The notes under the pieces: model-generated
Databases searched by the model: none
Seen by the model: only the letters and a program-made list of their open reading frames with translations
What the model was told of the DNA's origin: nothing
Source of the DNA: JAFKFJ01 sp963786445
Lineage (GTDB): Bacteria; Pseudomonadota; Alphaproteobacteria; Acetobacterales; Acetobacteraceae
Direction: 5' to 3'
DNA length: 64,000 bases
Assembly: GCA_963786445.1 (NCBI GenBank)
Contig: CAWAZU010000001.1
Location: 124,001-188,000 of the forward strand
In this document: piece after piece, positions 16,472 to 26,900 of the stretch
Layout of the letters: each line of letters begins with the position of its first letter
Numbering within the stretch: the first letter of the stretch is position 1
Position numbers and translations under genes: made by a program

Positions 16472-17125
16472 ATGACGCGTCGCCAAGCCATCGAAGGAAG
16501 TGCTGCAAGCGCCGCGCTTGCCGCAATTCCGGCGTCTCTGCTCGGCCAGGGGAATAAGCTCCAGCCACTGCCGCAGCCGCGCAGCGAAGGCGGCCAGCCG
16601 CTGATCGCGGCGCTCAAGCTGCGGCGGTCGATCCGCGAATATGAGGCGCGGCCCTTGCCGCTACAGGTTCTATCGGACCTCCTGTGGGCTACCTACGGCG
16701 TCAATCGCCCGAGCGGTGAGCGGACGGCACCCTATTGGCGACATGTCATGGTAATCGATATCTACCTCGCCCTGGCCGATGGCGTCTGGCGCTATGAGCC
16801 GGTCGCGCACACGCTGCTCCCCCATTTGCCGGAGGATATCCGCGCCGAGACGGGGCTGCAGGATTTCGTCGCAACAGCCCCCCTCAACCTCATATACGTG
16901 GCCCACGGCGAGCGCATGACCGACATATCGAGCTGGGAGCGCCGGCTTTACGCCTCGGTTGATACCGGCTTCATCGGTCAGAATGTTTATCTGTTCTGCG
17001 CTTCCGAGGGGCTCGCGACGGTCTTCCGGGGGGCAGTGGATTATCCAAGGCTGGCCCACGCGCTGCGGCTGCCCGATCAGCAGTTCGTGACGTTCGCACA
17101 GACGGTCGGATATCCGCGCGTGTGA
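16472..17125 (+). CDS. Nitroreductase-family protein with Tat-like N terminus
   Basis: A 217-residue nitroreductase-fold flavoprotein. LKLRRSIREYEARPLPLQVLSDLLWATYG is the family N-terminal signature with the FMN-phosphate-binding arginines, and GFIGQNVYLFCASEGLATVFRGAVD is the C-terminal cofactor region. It begins MTRRQAIEG followed by a small hydrophobic stretch, a plausible twin-arginine signal, so it may act in the periplasm. I chose ATG 16472 because AAGGAG lies 8 bp upstream; a GTG 9 bp earlier is the alternative. Related proteins form a SagB-like subgroup of unknown substrate. It is followed by a second, broken nitroreductase gene. Confidence 0.85.
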   Translation: MTRRQAIEGSAASAALAAIPASLLGQGNKLQPLPQPRSEGGQPLIAALKLRRSIREYEARPLPLQVLSDLLWATYGVNRPSGERTAPYWRHVMVIDIYLALADGVWRYEPVAHTLLPHLPEDIRAETGLQDFVATAPLNLIYVAHGERMTDISSWERRLYASVDTGFIGQNVYLFCASEGLATVFRGAVDYPRLAHALRLPDQQFVTFAQTVGYPRV

Positions 17126-17142
17126 CCCGTTATGGGGTCCAA

Positions 17143-17888
17143 ATGGACAGTATTATCGAAGTCATCCGTCGCCGGCATTCATGCCGCGTTGCCTTCGATC
17201 CGCAACGCCCGGTGCCTCGTGGTGCACTCTCGGAGGTTCTCGAGGCAGCACGCTGGGCGCCAACGCCGCACAACATGCAAAACTTCGAGATCATCGTCGT
17301 CGACCACGCCGGACTGCTCTCGGCAATCAGCGCCATTCGCGTGGCGCCGACCGCCGCCTTCCTGACTGAGAACTACGACCAACTCTCGTTCAGCAAAGAG
17401 GAGCTTCTGAAGCGGAAGACAGGCCTCCTGGCCAATATGTTTCCGCCAAACTGGCTATCCGATGCGGCGCGGCGCGGCGATCCCGCCCAAGGGGCAATGA
17501 ACTCGCTTGGCCATGCTCTGCCGGACTGTCTGGCCTGCTCATCGTCGTCCACGACGCGCGAAAGCACGCACCGGCATCTGAGGGGGACGCGCTGGGGATG
17601 ATGAGCCTCGGATGCGTTATGTAAAACATCTGGCTGATGGCCGAGGCCCTCGGCATCGCCAGCCCGATCGTCAGCGCGCTCGGCATCAGGGAGGCGGCGG
17701 CCGAACTGGGCCGCATTTTGGGGATCCCTGAGTATATGAGGATCGCCTTGGCATGCCGGCTCGGCTATCCGCTGGAAGCGCCGGGCAGATATCTGCGGCT
17801 GCGGCGCGATCTCAGCGACTTAGTGCACCGCAACGCGTTTGGGCAGCCGTGGCGGCCCCGCCCCGCGCAGCCGAGTGCGGTAGCTTAG
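17143..17888 (+). pseudogene. Second nitroreductase-family gene, frameshifted and with a stop codon
   Basis: Starting MDSIIEVIRRRHSCRVAFD, the first 125 residues are a clear nitroreductase (LEAARWAPTPHNMQNFEIIVVD). Near 17515-17525 the frame shifts: the true continuation LSGLLIVVHDARKH lies in another phase. In that phase a TAA at about 17619 replaces what is a Gln in relatives (GCVM-stop-NIWLMAEALGI). The frame reopens to 17888 (RLGYPLEAPGRYLRLRRDLSDLVHRN). With two independent lesions this is most likely a genuine pseudogene. Intact it would be about 245 residues, an FMN oxidoreductase. Confidence 0.82.
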
Positions 17889-17925
17889 CACGGCTCCGTT
17901 CTGCCCGGCATCGGCTACGACTGCC

Positions 17926-18456
17926 TTATCGCATTTTCGAGCTCAGTTCGATCATCTCCCCGTCCAGCACAAACTTTCCGTAGCCGTGATGGTGCATGGT
18001 CCTGGCGTGGCTCTGCGCCGGGTCAGTCCAGGCCTTCAACACTTCCGGGACGAAGAGGTTGAACCTGTTGACGAAACGCATGTCGATCACGGCGCGCTCG
18101 AGCTTGGCCATGCATTCGGCCACCAACGGCGCGGCTACACGCGCGGCGGGGGCAGGTGTCAGCGGGAAGGTCGCGAACTTGTCGACGCCGCGTCCGGGGC
18201 AGTTGCCCACCTGCAAGACCACAGGCGCCAGTTCCGCAGCCGGCAGTGCGATCACGCATTCCCGGCTGCTGCGCAGCGCGGCGAAGCTGTGATTGTCCGA
18301 ACTGACCACGCAGCCGACGAGCGGCGGCTCGAACTCGACCATCATGTGCCACGACATGGTCATGACGTTGGCCCGCGCTCCATATGCCGTTGTCAACAGG
18401 ACGACCGGCCCAGGTTCGAGAAACTGATAAACCTTGGGTAAGGGCGGTTCCTTCAT
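17926..18456 (-). CDS. Flavin reductase family protein (FMN-binding split barrel)
   Basis: A 176-residue protein of the flavin-reductase-like split-barrel family. VVLLTTAYGARANVMTMSWHMMVEFEPPLVGCVVSSDN is the flavin-binding N-terminal motif, and CVIALPAAELAPVVLQVGNCPGRGVDKFA follows. It would bind FMN and reduce flavin or pass electrons to a partner. It is transcribed away from phaC with an FNR-like box in between. Length and ends look complete. Confidence 0.87.
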   Translation of the reverse strand: MKEPPLPKVYQFLEPGPVVLLTTAYGARANVMTMSWHMMVEFEPPLVGCVVSSDNHSFAALRSSRECVIALPAAELAPVVLQVGNCPGRGVDKFATFPLTPAPAARVAAPLVAECMAKLERAVIDMRFVNRFNLFVPEVLKAWTDPAQSHARTMHHHGYGKFVLDGEMIELSSKMR

Positions 18457-18531
18457 GCCGGTTGCACCCCGTTCACGCCGCTCGCTCGCGGCAAGCGGTT
18501 GTCATTCTCGATCGGGTGAACCGATCGAGTT

Positions 18532-18545
18532 TTGATCTGCCGCAA
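18532..18545. promoter_or_regulatory. FNR/FixK-like box (variant half site)
   Basis: TTGATCTGCCGCAA, identical over 14 bp to the site at 13025, lies in the divergent spacer 58 bp before the phaC start chosen here and 76 bp before the flavin-reductase start. Exact recurrence in two divergent promoters supports function. Confidence 0.62.
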
Positions 18546-18602
18546 TGCATCAGGCCGCCACAACGGCTTAATTCGCACATCGGCCGGGCAGGAATGGAAT
18601 TC

Positions 18603-20459
18603 ATGGCAGGAGACGATCGTATCGCCCGGATATCTCTGGCCGCTGCGGGTTCGGATGAGGAGAATAGCGCGATCGGACCGTTCAGAAATCCGACCCACGA
18701 CCCGCGCACCCTGCGGCCTGCGACCGAGCTTTTGCCGGGAACTGGGCTGCGGCTGTTCGATCGGATGGCCCGCGCTGCACTTGCGCGGCTCACCCAGGGT
18801 ATTTCACCGACTGCGATTTCAGGCGCCTGGGCCGACTGGGCCGTTCACCTGGCCGCAGCGCCCGGCCGGCGGATCGAGCTGACCGCGCAAGCTGCCATGG
18901 CAGCAGGCCGCGTCGCGCTGTGGCTTCTCAAGTCAGCCGATGACAAGGAGCACGAGCCCTTGATCCGTCCGGGCGCCGACGATCGGCGCTTTGCGGACCC
19001 GTCGTGGACGAGATGGCCATTCAATGCCATCGCGCAGGCCTATCTTCTTGCCGAAGCCTGGTGGCTCGACGCCGCGCGTGACATTCCGGGCATGACCCGT
19101 CAGCACGAGGCTGAAGTCTCCTTCATGCTCCAGCAATTGCTGGATGTCGCCGCCCCGTCCAACATTCCATCCTTCAATCCTGCCATTATGGCACAGACGC
19201 TACGCGAAGGGGGAATGAACCTGGCGCGGGGCGCCGAGAATCTGATCGAGGATGTTCAGCGGGCGCTCGCCAACCGCCCGCCGGTAGGCACGGAAGCCTT
19301 TCAGCCCGGGCGCGACGTCGCAGTGACGCCGGGCAATGTGGTGCGTCGCAACGAGCTGATGGAGCTGATCCAGTACGCACCCGCGACCGCGGAGGTTCAT
19401 CCGGAGCCGCTGCTGATCGTGCCGGCGTGGATCATGAAATACTACATCCTTGATCTCAGTCCGGCCAACTCGCTCGTGCGGTGGCTGGTGGCCCAGGGCC
19501 ACACCGTGTTCATCATCTCCTGGCGCAACCCCGACCAGCACGACCGCAACACGAGGCTCGACGACTATCGGCGCTCAGGCGTCATGGCGGCGCTCGATTG
19601 CATCTCACGGATCGTGCCTGGCCGGAAGATACATGCCTGCGGCTACTGCCTCGGCGGCACCATCCTGACGATCGCGGCCGCCACCATGGCCCGCGACGGG
19701 GATGACCGGCTCGCCTCGCTGACCCTCCTGGCGGCACAGACCGACTTTGCCGAGGCGGGGCAACTGATGCTGTTCCTCGATGAGCACGAGCTCGCGTTCC
19801 TCGAGGACATGATGTGGGAGCAGGGTTATCTCGACACCAACCAGATGGCCGGCGCCTTTCAGACGCTGCGCTCTAACGACCTGATCTGGTCGCGCTTGAT
19901 CCGCAACTACATTCTGGGAGAGCGCGATCCCATGACCGATCTCATGGCCTGGAACAGCGACCAGACCCGGATGCCGGCGCGGATGCACAGCGAATACCTG
20001 CGCGGCCTGTTCCTCGAGAATCGTCTCACTGCCGGGCGGTTCGCGGTCGAGGGACGGGTGATCGCGATGCGTGACATCGCCGTGCCGATCTTTGCCGTCG
20101 GCACCATCAAGGACCACATTGCGCCATGGCGCAGCGTCTATAAGGTGACATTATTTACCGAGACCGAGTTCACTTTCGTCCTGACCGCCGGCGGCCACAA
20201 CGCCGGCATCGTCGACGAGCCGGGGCACCGGGGCCGGTGGTTTCAGATGATGACGCAGCGCGGCGACGCGCCCTATGTCGCCCCGGACATCTGGGCAGCG
20301 CAGGCGCCGCGCCACGACGGCTCGTGGTGGCCAGCATGGCAGGCCTGGCTCGTCGCCAACGGTTCTGGCCCACCTGTCTTCCCGCCTGCAACGGGAGCCT
20401 CCGTGCTCGGCCTGCCGCCGCTGGAAGAGGCGCCAGGCAGCTACGTGCGGATGCCGTGA
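18603..20459 (+). CDS. phaC: Class I poly(3-hydroxyalkanoate) synthase
   Basis: A 618-residue PHA synthase that polymerises hydroxyacyl-CoA into storage polyester at the granule surface. The lipase-like box GYCLGG holds the catalytic Cys at residue 349. The family core includes WPFNAIAQAYLL, NLARGAENLIEDVQ and FIISWRNPDQHD. The catalytic Asp is in VGTIKDHIAPW and the His in AGGHNAGIVDEPG. The length matches class I enzymes. An AGGA nine bases upstream favours ATG 18603 over the ATG at 18594. No phaA, phaB or phasin gene is adjacent, and the FNR-like promoter suggests PHA formation as an electron sink under low oxygen. Confidence 0.95.
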   Translation: MAGDDRIARISLAAAGSDEENSAIGPFRNPTHDPRTLRPATELLPGTGLRLFDRMARAALARLTQGISPTAISGAWADWAVHLAAAPGRRIELTAQAAMAAGRVALWLLKSADDKEHEPLIRPGADDRRFADPSWTRWPFNAIAQAYLLAEAWWLDAARDIPGMTRQHEAEVSFMLQQLLDVAAPSNIPSFNPAIMAQTLREGGMNLARGAENLIEDVQRALANRPPVGTEAFQPGRDVAVTPGNVVRRNELMELIQYAPATAEVHPEPLLIVPAWIMKYYILDLSPANSLVRWLVAQGHTVFIISWRNPDQHDRNTRLDDYRRSGVMAALDCISRIVPGRKIHACGYCLGGTILTIAAATMARDGDDRLASLTLLAAQTDFAEAGQLMLFLDEHELAFLEDMMWEQGYLDTNQMAGAFQTLRSNDLIWSRLIRNYILGERDPMTDLMAWNSDQTRMPARMHSEYLRGLFLENRLTAGRFAVEGRVIAMRDIAVPIFAVGTIKDHIAPWRSVYKVTLFTETEFTFVLTAGGHNAGIVDEPGHRGRWFQMMTQRGDAPYVAPDIWAAQAPRHDGSWWPAWQAWLVANGSGPPVFPPATGASVLGLPPLEEAPGSYVRMP

Positions 20460-20499
20460 CCGACATCGCGGCGACAGATCAGCCAGAAGGAGTCTTGTC

Positions 20500-20919
20500 G
20501 TGCAGATCCGTTCGTTGTCCGATGTGATCCGCAACCATCGGCCGATCACGCTGCCCGCAAACGCGACAGTGCAAGAAGCCTGTGCGCTCATGCAAGCGCA
20601 TCGGATTGGCGCGGTTCTCGTGACCGGCCCTGACGGGAAGTTGGAGGGAATTTTCACGGGTCGGGACGCAGTGCGGTTGCTGGCCGATCGCAAGAGTGCA
20701 GCGCAGACGAAGTTGCGCTCGGTGATGACGCACAACCCCGACACGCTGCCGCGCGAGAGCAAGGCAATTGACGCACTGCGGCTGATGCAGGATGGCGGAT
20801 TCCGCCATGTCCCAGTGGTGGAAGGAGGCAAAGCCGTGGGCATCGCCTCGATCGGCGATTTCCGCGCTTTTGAGCATGCTCGGCTCGACGAGGAAACCGG
20901 CTACTGGGAGCGCATCTAG
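20500..20919 (+). CDS. CBS-domain pair protein
   Basis: A 139-residue protein made only of two CBS motifs (residues about 8-60 and 72-125): VQEACALMQAHRIGAVLV and AIDALRLMQDGGFRHVPVVE. Such stand-alone Bateman modules bind adenosine nucleotides and often act as energy sensors. Start is the GTG at 20500, preceded by AGAAGGAG with 7-bp spacing. It follows phaC by 40 bp and is probably co-transcribed. Its partner is unknown. Confidence 0.88.
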   Translation: MQIRSLSDVIRNHRPITLPANATVQEACALMQAHRIGAVLVTGPDGKLEGIFTGRDAVRLLADRKSAAQTKLRSVMTHNPDTLPRESKAIDALRLMQDGGFRHVPVVEGGKAVGIASIGDFRAFEHARLDEETGYWERI

Positions 20920-20954
20920 GCTTCGGCGGAAACCCGGCCCCTAATGTGGAGCTT

Positions 20955-21306
20955 CGGGTTATCGCCATTTGTCAATCGGCGTGGAAAATTGGCCCTGGCT
21001 CACTTTCCGTGCATGGGGGCGAGGTTGGATGCGCCGAGCAGCCGGCTGCGTAGGAGGTCGGTGCTGCCACGGCCGTACATCTGACGGCGGAGACGCTTGA
21101 GCTTGGTGATCCGACCTTCCGTCTGTCCGTTCGACCAGGGTTCACCGAGTGCTGCGATGATTGCGGCGCGGTCTGCGGCGACGCCACGGGTGAACGATGC
21201 GAGCATGCCCGTGCTGGCGTCGGCGATTTACTGGGGCAAGGCATGTGCGGCGCCATCTCGCAGCATGGCGTGGAACCGATCCACCAGGTCGCGCGCCGCT
21301 GCCAGA
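20955..21306 (-). mobile_element. ISL3-family transposase remnant (C-terminal end)
   Basis: On the minus strand, ALGEPWSNGQTEGRITKLKRLRRQMYGR at about 21040-21150 is the conserved C-terminal end of ISL3-family transposases, ending LLGASNLAPMHGK at 21000. Upstream, LAAARDLVDRFHAMLRDG in the same frame also fits ISL3. A TAA at about 21228 interrupts them where relatives have Trp. The N-terminal two thirds and left end are absent. The remnant joins directly to, and removes the C terminus of, the phosphate acyltransferase gene. The terminal bases probably lie near GGCCCTGGCTCACTTTCC (about 20990) or slightly beyond. Confidence 0.75.
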
Positions 21307-21785
21307 TAGACGTTGATTGCCGCATCGGTAATCAACAACGGGCGCGGATAGAACGGCGCGTCGATCGCGAAGACATGGCTGATCCGTCGCGCCGTGCGCA
21401 GGCCCGCTTCATTGTCGACCACCGCATGCATCAGCTCGACGGTGTGGAGCGCTCCCTTCATCAGCGCCTCGACCTTTCCCTCCCGTGCCATCGCCACGGC
21501 CGCGATCGCGGCGGCATGGCTGTGCTCGGTCTGGATCAGCTCGAAGGGCGAAAGACTGATATCCGCCAGCTTGGCGGCGTCGCGGATCCTCGCTTCTGGC
21601 CCGATCAGGACGGGCACGATTAGCCGCCCGCGCGCCGCTTCGACGGCGCCGATCAACGACACCGTATCCACCGGGTGGACGACCGCCATACGCAGGGGTT
21701 TGAGACCGCGGACCTGTTCCATCAGCCGGCGGTGCTGGCGGCCTTTGTCGAGCAATGCGATTTCGGTGCCCGCCGCGCTCCTGCG
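21306..21785 (-). pseudogene. Phosphate acetyl/butyryltransferase, C-terminally truncated
   Basis: About 150 residues match the PTA/PTB phosphotransacylase family: MAVVHPVDTVSLIGAVEAA, VPVLIGPEARIRDAA, EALMKGALHTVELMHAVV and ISHVFAIDAPFYPRPLLITDAAIN. The enzyme would convert acyl-CoA and phosphate to acyl phosphate for substrate-level ATP production. The sequence passes in frame into ISL3 transposase after AINVY (about 21306), so the last third of the enzyme is missing. The start codon is unclear; ATG 21722 and TTG 21755 are candidates, and similarity seems to begin upstream of the ATG. It follows the alcohol dehydrogenase gene closely. An acetate kinase gene, the usual partner, is absent. 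Confidence 0.8.
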
Positions 21786-21807
21786 AGCTGGCCGCTTTAT
21801 CGGCCTC

Positions 21808-22849
21808 CTAGGTCGCGATGATGACCTTGAGGGCGTGCGTGGTCGCCGCGTGACCGAATGTCTCGTAGGCATCGAGTATGCGGTCAAGCGTGAACCGGTG
21901 GGTGATCAGCCGGCTTGGATCGATCTTCCGCGACTGCACGGTTTTCAGCAGCATCGGCGTGGTGACGGTGTCGACGAGGCGCGTGGTGATGGTGATGTTG
22001 CGCGACCATAAGCGCTCCAAATGGAGATCAACCTTGACCCCGTGCACGCCGACATTGGCGATCGTGCCACCGGGTGCAATGATGTCCTCGCAGGCGAGAA
22101 AACTGGCGGGAATGCCGACGGCCTCGATGGCGGTGTCGACGCCCCGCCCGCCGGTCATCTGCATTACGGTTTTGGCCGCCTTGCCGCCGCTTGCGTTGAC
22201 AGTGGCCGTGGCACCGAAGCGCGTCGCCACCGCGAGGCGATTGTCGTCGAGATCGACCATGATGATCTCGGCCGGCGAATAGAACCGGGCGGTCAACAGC
22301 GCCGCCAGGCCGATCGGGCCAGCACCGACGATGGCGATTGTGCTGCCAGGCTCGACCTTGCCATTGAGCACGCCGCATTCGAAGCCGGTCGGCAAGATGT
22401 CGCTCAGCATCACCAGCGCTTCTTCGTTGGCGCCATGCGGGATCGGGTATAGGCTCGTATCGGCGTGCGGGATGCGCACGTATTCGGCCTGGGTGCCGTC
22501 GATCTCGTTGCCGAGGATCCACCCGCCGGTGGTGCAATGGGAGTACATGCCCCGGCGGCAGTACCTCGCATCGGCCGCAAGCGGAGATGCAGGAGATCAA
22601 GACCCGATCGCCCGGATGGAAAGCGGTTACTCCGGCGCCGATCTTATCGATCACGCCGACGCCTTCGTGGCCGAGGATGCGCCCCGGCACGCAGGTGGGG
22701 ACATCGCCCTTCAGGATGTGTAGATCGGTGCCGCAGATCGTGGTCATGGCGACCCTGACAATCGCGTCAGTCGGCGCCTTGATGTCGGGGATCGGGCGCT
22801 CCTCGAGTGCCTTCTTGCCCGGTCCTTGATAGACGAGTGCCTTCATCAT
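21808..22849 (-). pseudogene. Zinc-dependent alcohol dehydrogenase, frameshifted
   Basis: The N-terminal frame from ATG 22849 has CGTDLHILKGD and GHEGVGVIDKIGAGV, the catalytic zinc ligands, and leads into the structural zinc site (ISACGRC). An extra G near 22567 (TGCGAGGTAC for TGCAGGTAC) shifts the frame. The expected RYCRRGMYSHC continues in the next phase, then AIVGAGPIGLAALLTA (NAD-binding) to the stop at 21808. Combined length is about 346 residues, full for medium-chain dehydrogenases. One base decides whether it is functional. It sits between the DHODH-like and phosphotransacylase genes, fitting fermentation of acetyl-CoA to ethanol or recycling of NADH. Confidence 0.85.
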
Positions 22850-22881
22850 CGTCTTCCTTCAAATCGTGGTACGCAGGCTTC

Positions 22882-23958
22882 TCACCTCGAACCCCCAGAT
22901 CTCTCGATCGCCGGTCCGGCAAAGCGAGCCTCACGCCTTCCTGACAAGGGGGGATCGATGTCAAAACTCGGACATCCGACCAGCAACGTTCGTCGATAGT
23001 TCGTCCGAAACAGCGCCTCCGGCTCGCCAAGCCGGTCGGCGCGCATGCGGCCGCAGATCTCCGCCACCGAGCCGGCGCCATGCGCTTCGAGCCATTCATC
23101 AACCCCCTGAACCAACCGGCCGAGGTATCCGGCACCGTGGCGCAGCAATGCCGATGCCGTCAGCACCGCATCCGCGCCCGCAAGCAGGTATTTGATCACC
23201 TCTTCGGGTCCCTCGACGCCTCTTCCGCCCGCAAGGCTCAGCGATGTTTTTCCGGCCAGTATTGCGATCCACATCAGCGGCAGACGGATTTGCTCCGCGG
23301 TGGACAAGCTCGGGCCGGGGCAGAAATTCAGCGTCTCCAAATCGATGTCCGGCTCAAACAACCGGTTAAACAAAACGATGCCGCGCGCCCCGGCATCTGC
23401 GAGCGCGGCGGCGAGATGAGCCGGCGCGGCGAAATAGGGCGAGAGCTTCAGCGCCACGGGAATATCCACCGCCGCGCAGACCCCGCGCACCGTCTCGATC
23501 AAACGATGCTCGACCTCGGCGGAACTCCCCCGCGGGTCGATCGGCAGGTGGAACAGATCGAGTTCGATCGCCGCTGCCCCTGCCGCCTTCAGATCGGTGG
23601 CGATCCCGGTCCAGCCTTCGCGCGTGATCCCGTTCAGGCTGGCGATCAGCGGCACCGAGATGCTGTCGGCCGCGCGCCGGATGATCTCGAGACGGGCGGC
23701 CAGCACGCCCGGGTATCCCGGAAGCGGTGGCAGATAGCTTGTCACCTCCGGATGGCTCTCCGCCCCCACTGTCGCGAAGGCTTCGAGCGCGGCCGCCTCG
23801 GCCGCGACCTCCTCTTCGTAGATCGATGCGGTGACGATCGCCGCCGCCCCCGCATCTTCGAGCCGCCGGATGCCGTCGAAGGTCGCGGAGAGCGGCGAGG
23901 CGCTGGCGACGACGGGATGGGCCAAAGACAGGCCAAGATAGTTGGTGTGCAGGTTCAT
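22882..23958 (-). CDS. Dihydroorotate-dehydrogenase-like protein
   Basis: A 358-residue TIM-barrel flavoprotein related to dihydroorotate dehydrogenase and PreA. Visible are NYLGLSLAHPVVASASPLS, PLIASLNGITREGW, VALKLSPYFAAP, LFNRLFEPDIDLE, and the FMN phosphate region SLAGGRGVEGPEEVIKYLLAGADAVLTASALL. The pyrimidine-substrate residues look diverged. Genes of this type are often placed beside pyruvate:ferredoxin oxidoreductase, and here its ATG overlaps the nifJ stop (ATGA). It probably uses ferredoxin- or NAD-linked redox chemistry. It is unlikely to be the housekeeping PyrD. Confidence 0.85.
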   Translation of the reverse strand: MNLHTNYLGLSLAHPVVASASPLSATFDGIRRLEDAGAAAIVTASIYEEEVAAEAAALEAFATVGAESHPEVTSYLPPLPGYPGVLAARLEIIRRAADSISVPLIASLNGITREGWTGIATDLKAAGAAAIELDLFHLPIDPRGSSAEVEHRLIETVRGVCAAVDIPVALKLSPYFAAPAHLAAALADAGARGIVLFNRLFEPDIDLETLNFCPGPSLSTAEQIRLPLMWIAILAGKTSLSLAGGRGVEGPEEVIKYLLAGADAVLTASALLRHGAGYLGRLVQGVDEWLEAHGAGSVAEICGRMRADRLGEPEALFRTNYRRTLLVGCPSFDIDPPLSGRREARFAGPAIERSGGSR

Positions 23959-26900
23959 CCCGCCACCTCCGCCTTGGGCCGGTCACGAGTAACGTCCTCG
24001 TCCTGCCAGAACGGATGGAACCGCGTTCCGTCCCGCGCCGCCATGTCCACATAAAGCCGGTAGCGCTCATCCGCCCCCGCCTGCGCCTGACGCAACATCA
24101 TCCGCGCGTCTTCAGGCCGCGTCTGGGTGAGGATCCGGTAGCGCAACTCGTGATAGGCGAAGTCTTCAATCGGAATCCGCGGCCGCGTGCTGTCGAGGCG
24201 AAACGGGTTCATGTTGGATTTGCGCATCCGCGGATCATAGCGGAACAGCGGCCAATACCCGCTGGCGGCCGCCCGCTGCTGCTGCTTCATGCCGTCGCGC
24301 AGATCGTAGCCGTGGGCGATGCAATGGCTGTAGGCGAGGATCAGCGCAGGACCCGGATAAGATTCGGCGTCGCGCATTGCCTGGATTGTCTGTTCCGGGC
24401 TCGCGCCCAGGGCGATTTGCGCCACATAAACGTAGCCATAGGCGATGGCCTGTAGCGCCAGGTCCTTGCGCGGCGTGCGCTTGCCGGCGGAGGCGAACTT
24501 CGCGGAGGCCCCCAGCGGCGTCGCTTTCGAGGATTGCCCACCGGTGTTGGAATAAACCTCGGTATCGAGCACCAGAACGTTGACGTCGCGGTCTTGGGCC
24601 AGGACATGGTCAAGTCCGCCGGCGCCGATGTCATAAGCCCAGCCATCGCCGCCGACGATCCACAGGCTTCGGCGGACCAGATGCTCGGCCAGGTTCAGCA
24701 GATCGCAGGTAGGCCCGTCGGTCGGGTGCCCGAGCATACGCCGCATTTCCTCGACCCGGATGCGCTGCGCCACGATCTCGCTGTCGGTACTTTGCGGCGC
24801 GTCGAGAATTTGATCGGCAAGCTGCGGGCCGATGCGTTCGGCCAGCGCGCGGACCAGGGCGCGCGCCATAGCCACCTGCTGGTCGACGGCAAGGCGCATG
24901 CCAAAACCGAACTCGGCATTGTCCTCGAAGAGGCTGTTGTTCCAAGCCGGGCCGCGCCCGTCCGGGCCGGCGCGCCACGGCAGAGACGGCAGATTGCCGC
25001 CGTAGATTGACGAGCAGCCGGTGGCGTTGGCAATCTGCAAGCGATCACCGAACAACTGTGACAGTAGCTTGAGATATGGGGTCTCGCCGCAGCCGGCGCA
25101 GGCGCCGGAGAACTCGAACAGCGGCCGAACGAACTGCAATCCCCGCGAGAGATGCAGGTCGACCTGTTCCCGAGCGTGTTCCGGCAACGTCTCGAAGAAT
25201 GCGAGATCGCGCCGCCCCGCTTCGACCGGCTTCAGCCTTTCGCCGAGATTGATCGCCTTGACACCGGACTCGAGCGGATCATGGGCCGGACAGTGATCGA
25301 TGCAAATCCCGCAACCTGTGCAATCCTCGACGGCGATCTGCAAGGTGAACCGCTTGTCGGGGTAGCCGCGGGCATTGACCGGTGCGGAGGGAAAGCCTTG
25401 CGGCGCTTTCGTGAGCAGCGCGCCGTCATAGGCCTTGGCCCGGATCACGCTGTGGGGGCAGACAATGCTGCATTGGCCGCACTGGATGCAAAGATCCGGC
25501 TTCCAGACAGGCACCGAGAAGGCGACATTGCGCTTCTCGTATTGGGTCGTGCCTCCGACATAACTGCCGTCCGCCGGGATCGCGCTGACCGGGATCTCGT
25601 TGCCCCGGCCGGCAAATTGCAGCGCGGCGATGCGTTTGATCTGGTCGGGCGCGTCATCCGGGATGAACACCCGGAGTTCCTCCGTGGAGGTGACTGCTTT
25701 CGGCACCGAGACTTCGTGCAAATGCTCGAGAGCGGTATCGACTGCGGCAAAATTCTTCTCCAGGACCGCTCGCCCCTTCGCCCCGTAAGTCTTCTCGATT
25801 GACGTGCGGATGCGCCGAACGCCCTCCGCGCGTGGCAGTACGCCGCTGATCGCGAAAAAGCAGGTCTGGAGGATCGTGTTCACGCGCGGTCCGAGGCCGA
25901 GGCGCTGGGCAACGCCGGTCGCGTCGATGACGAAAAGGCGCACGCCTTTCTCGATGAGCTGTAGCTGCACGGTTCGAGGCAGACGATCCCACACGGAAGC
26001 CGTGTCGAAGGGCGCATTGATCAGGACGGTCGCGCCGGGCTTTGCCGCACCGAGGACATCGATCTTCTGCAGGAAGTCGAACTTGTGGACACCGATGAAA
26101 TCGGCCGATTGCAGCAGATAGGGGGCAGCGAGAGGCGCATTGCCGAAGCGCAGGTGGCTGATCGTCTCCGCGCCGGATTTGTGGCTGTCGTAGACGAAAT
26201 ATCCCTGCGCGTAATGCCCAGGGTCCTCGGCCAGAATCTTGACGCTGTTCTTATTGGCCCCGACCGTCCCGTCCGCGCCGAGACCGAAGAACAGCGCCCG
26301 GGTGACACCCGGCGGCTCGATGTCGAAGCCACTTTCGACCGGCAGGCTGGTGCCACAGACATCGTCTGTGATGCCGACCGTGAAGCCGGCATGCGGGTCT
26401 TCCTTTTTGAGGTGATCGAATACGGCCTTGGCCATCGCCGGGTTGAATTCCTTCGACGATAGGCCGTAGCGGCCGCCCACGACGAGCGGTAGACATTGGC
26501 CGGCGCTGCGCGCGACCGCATCGGCCAGGGTGTGGGCGACATCGAGACATAACGGCTCGGCTGGCGCGCCGGGTTCCTTGGTGCGGTCGAGCACGGCAAT
26601 GCGGCGCACGCTCCGCGGCAGCGCGGCGAGAAAATCCTTCGCCGACCATGGCCGGTAAAGGAGCACCTGCAATACGCCGACGCGCTCACCCTGCGCGTTG
26701 AGATAGGCGACCGTCGCCCGCAATGTCTCAGCGGCCGAGCCCATTACGACCGCCACGCGCTCGGCCTCCGGGTGACCGTCGTAGCGAAACAGGCGGTAGT
26801 GGCGGCCGGTCAGGGCGGTAAAGCGATCCATCGTCCGCTGCACGATGCCGGGCGTTGACAGGTAGTACGGATTTACCGTCTCCCGCGCCTGGAAGAAGGT

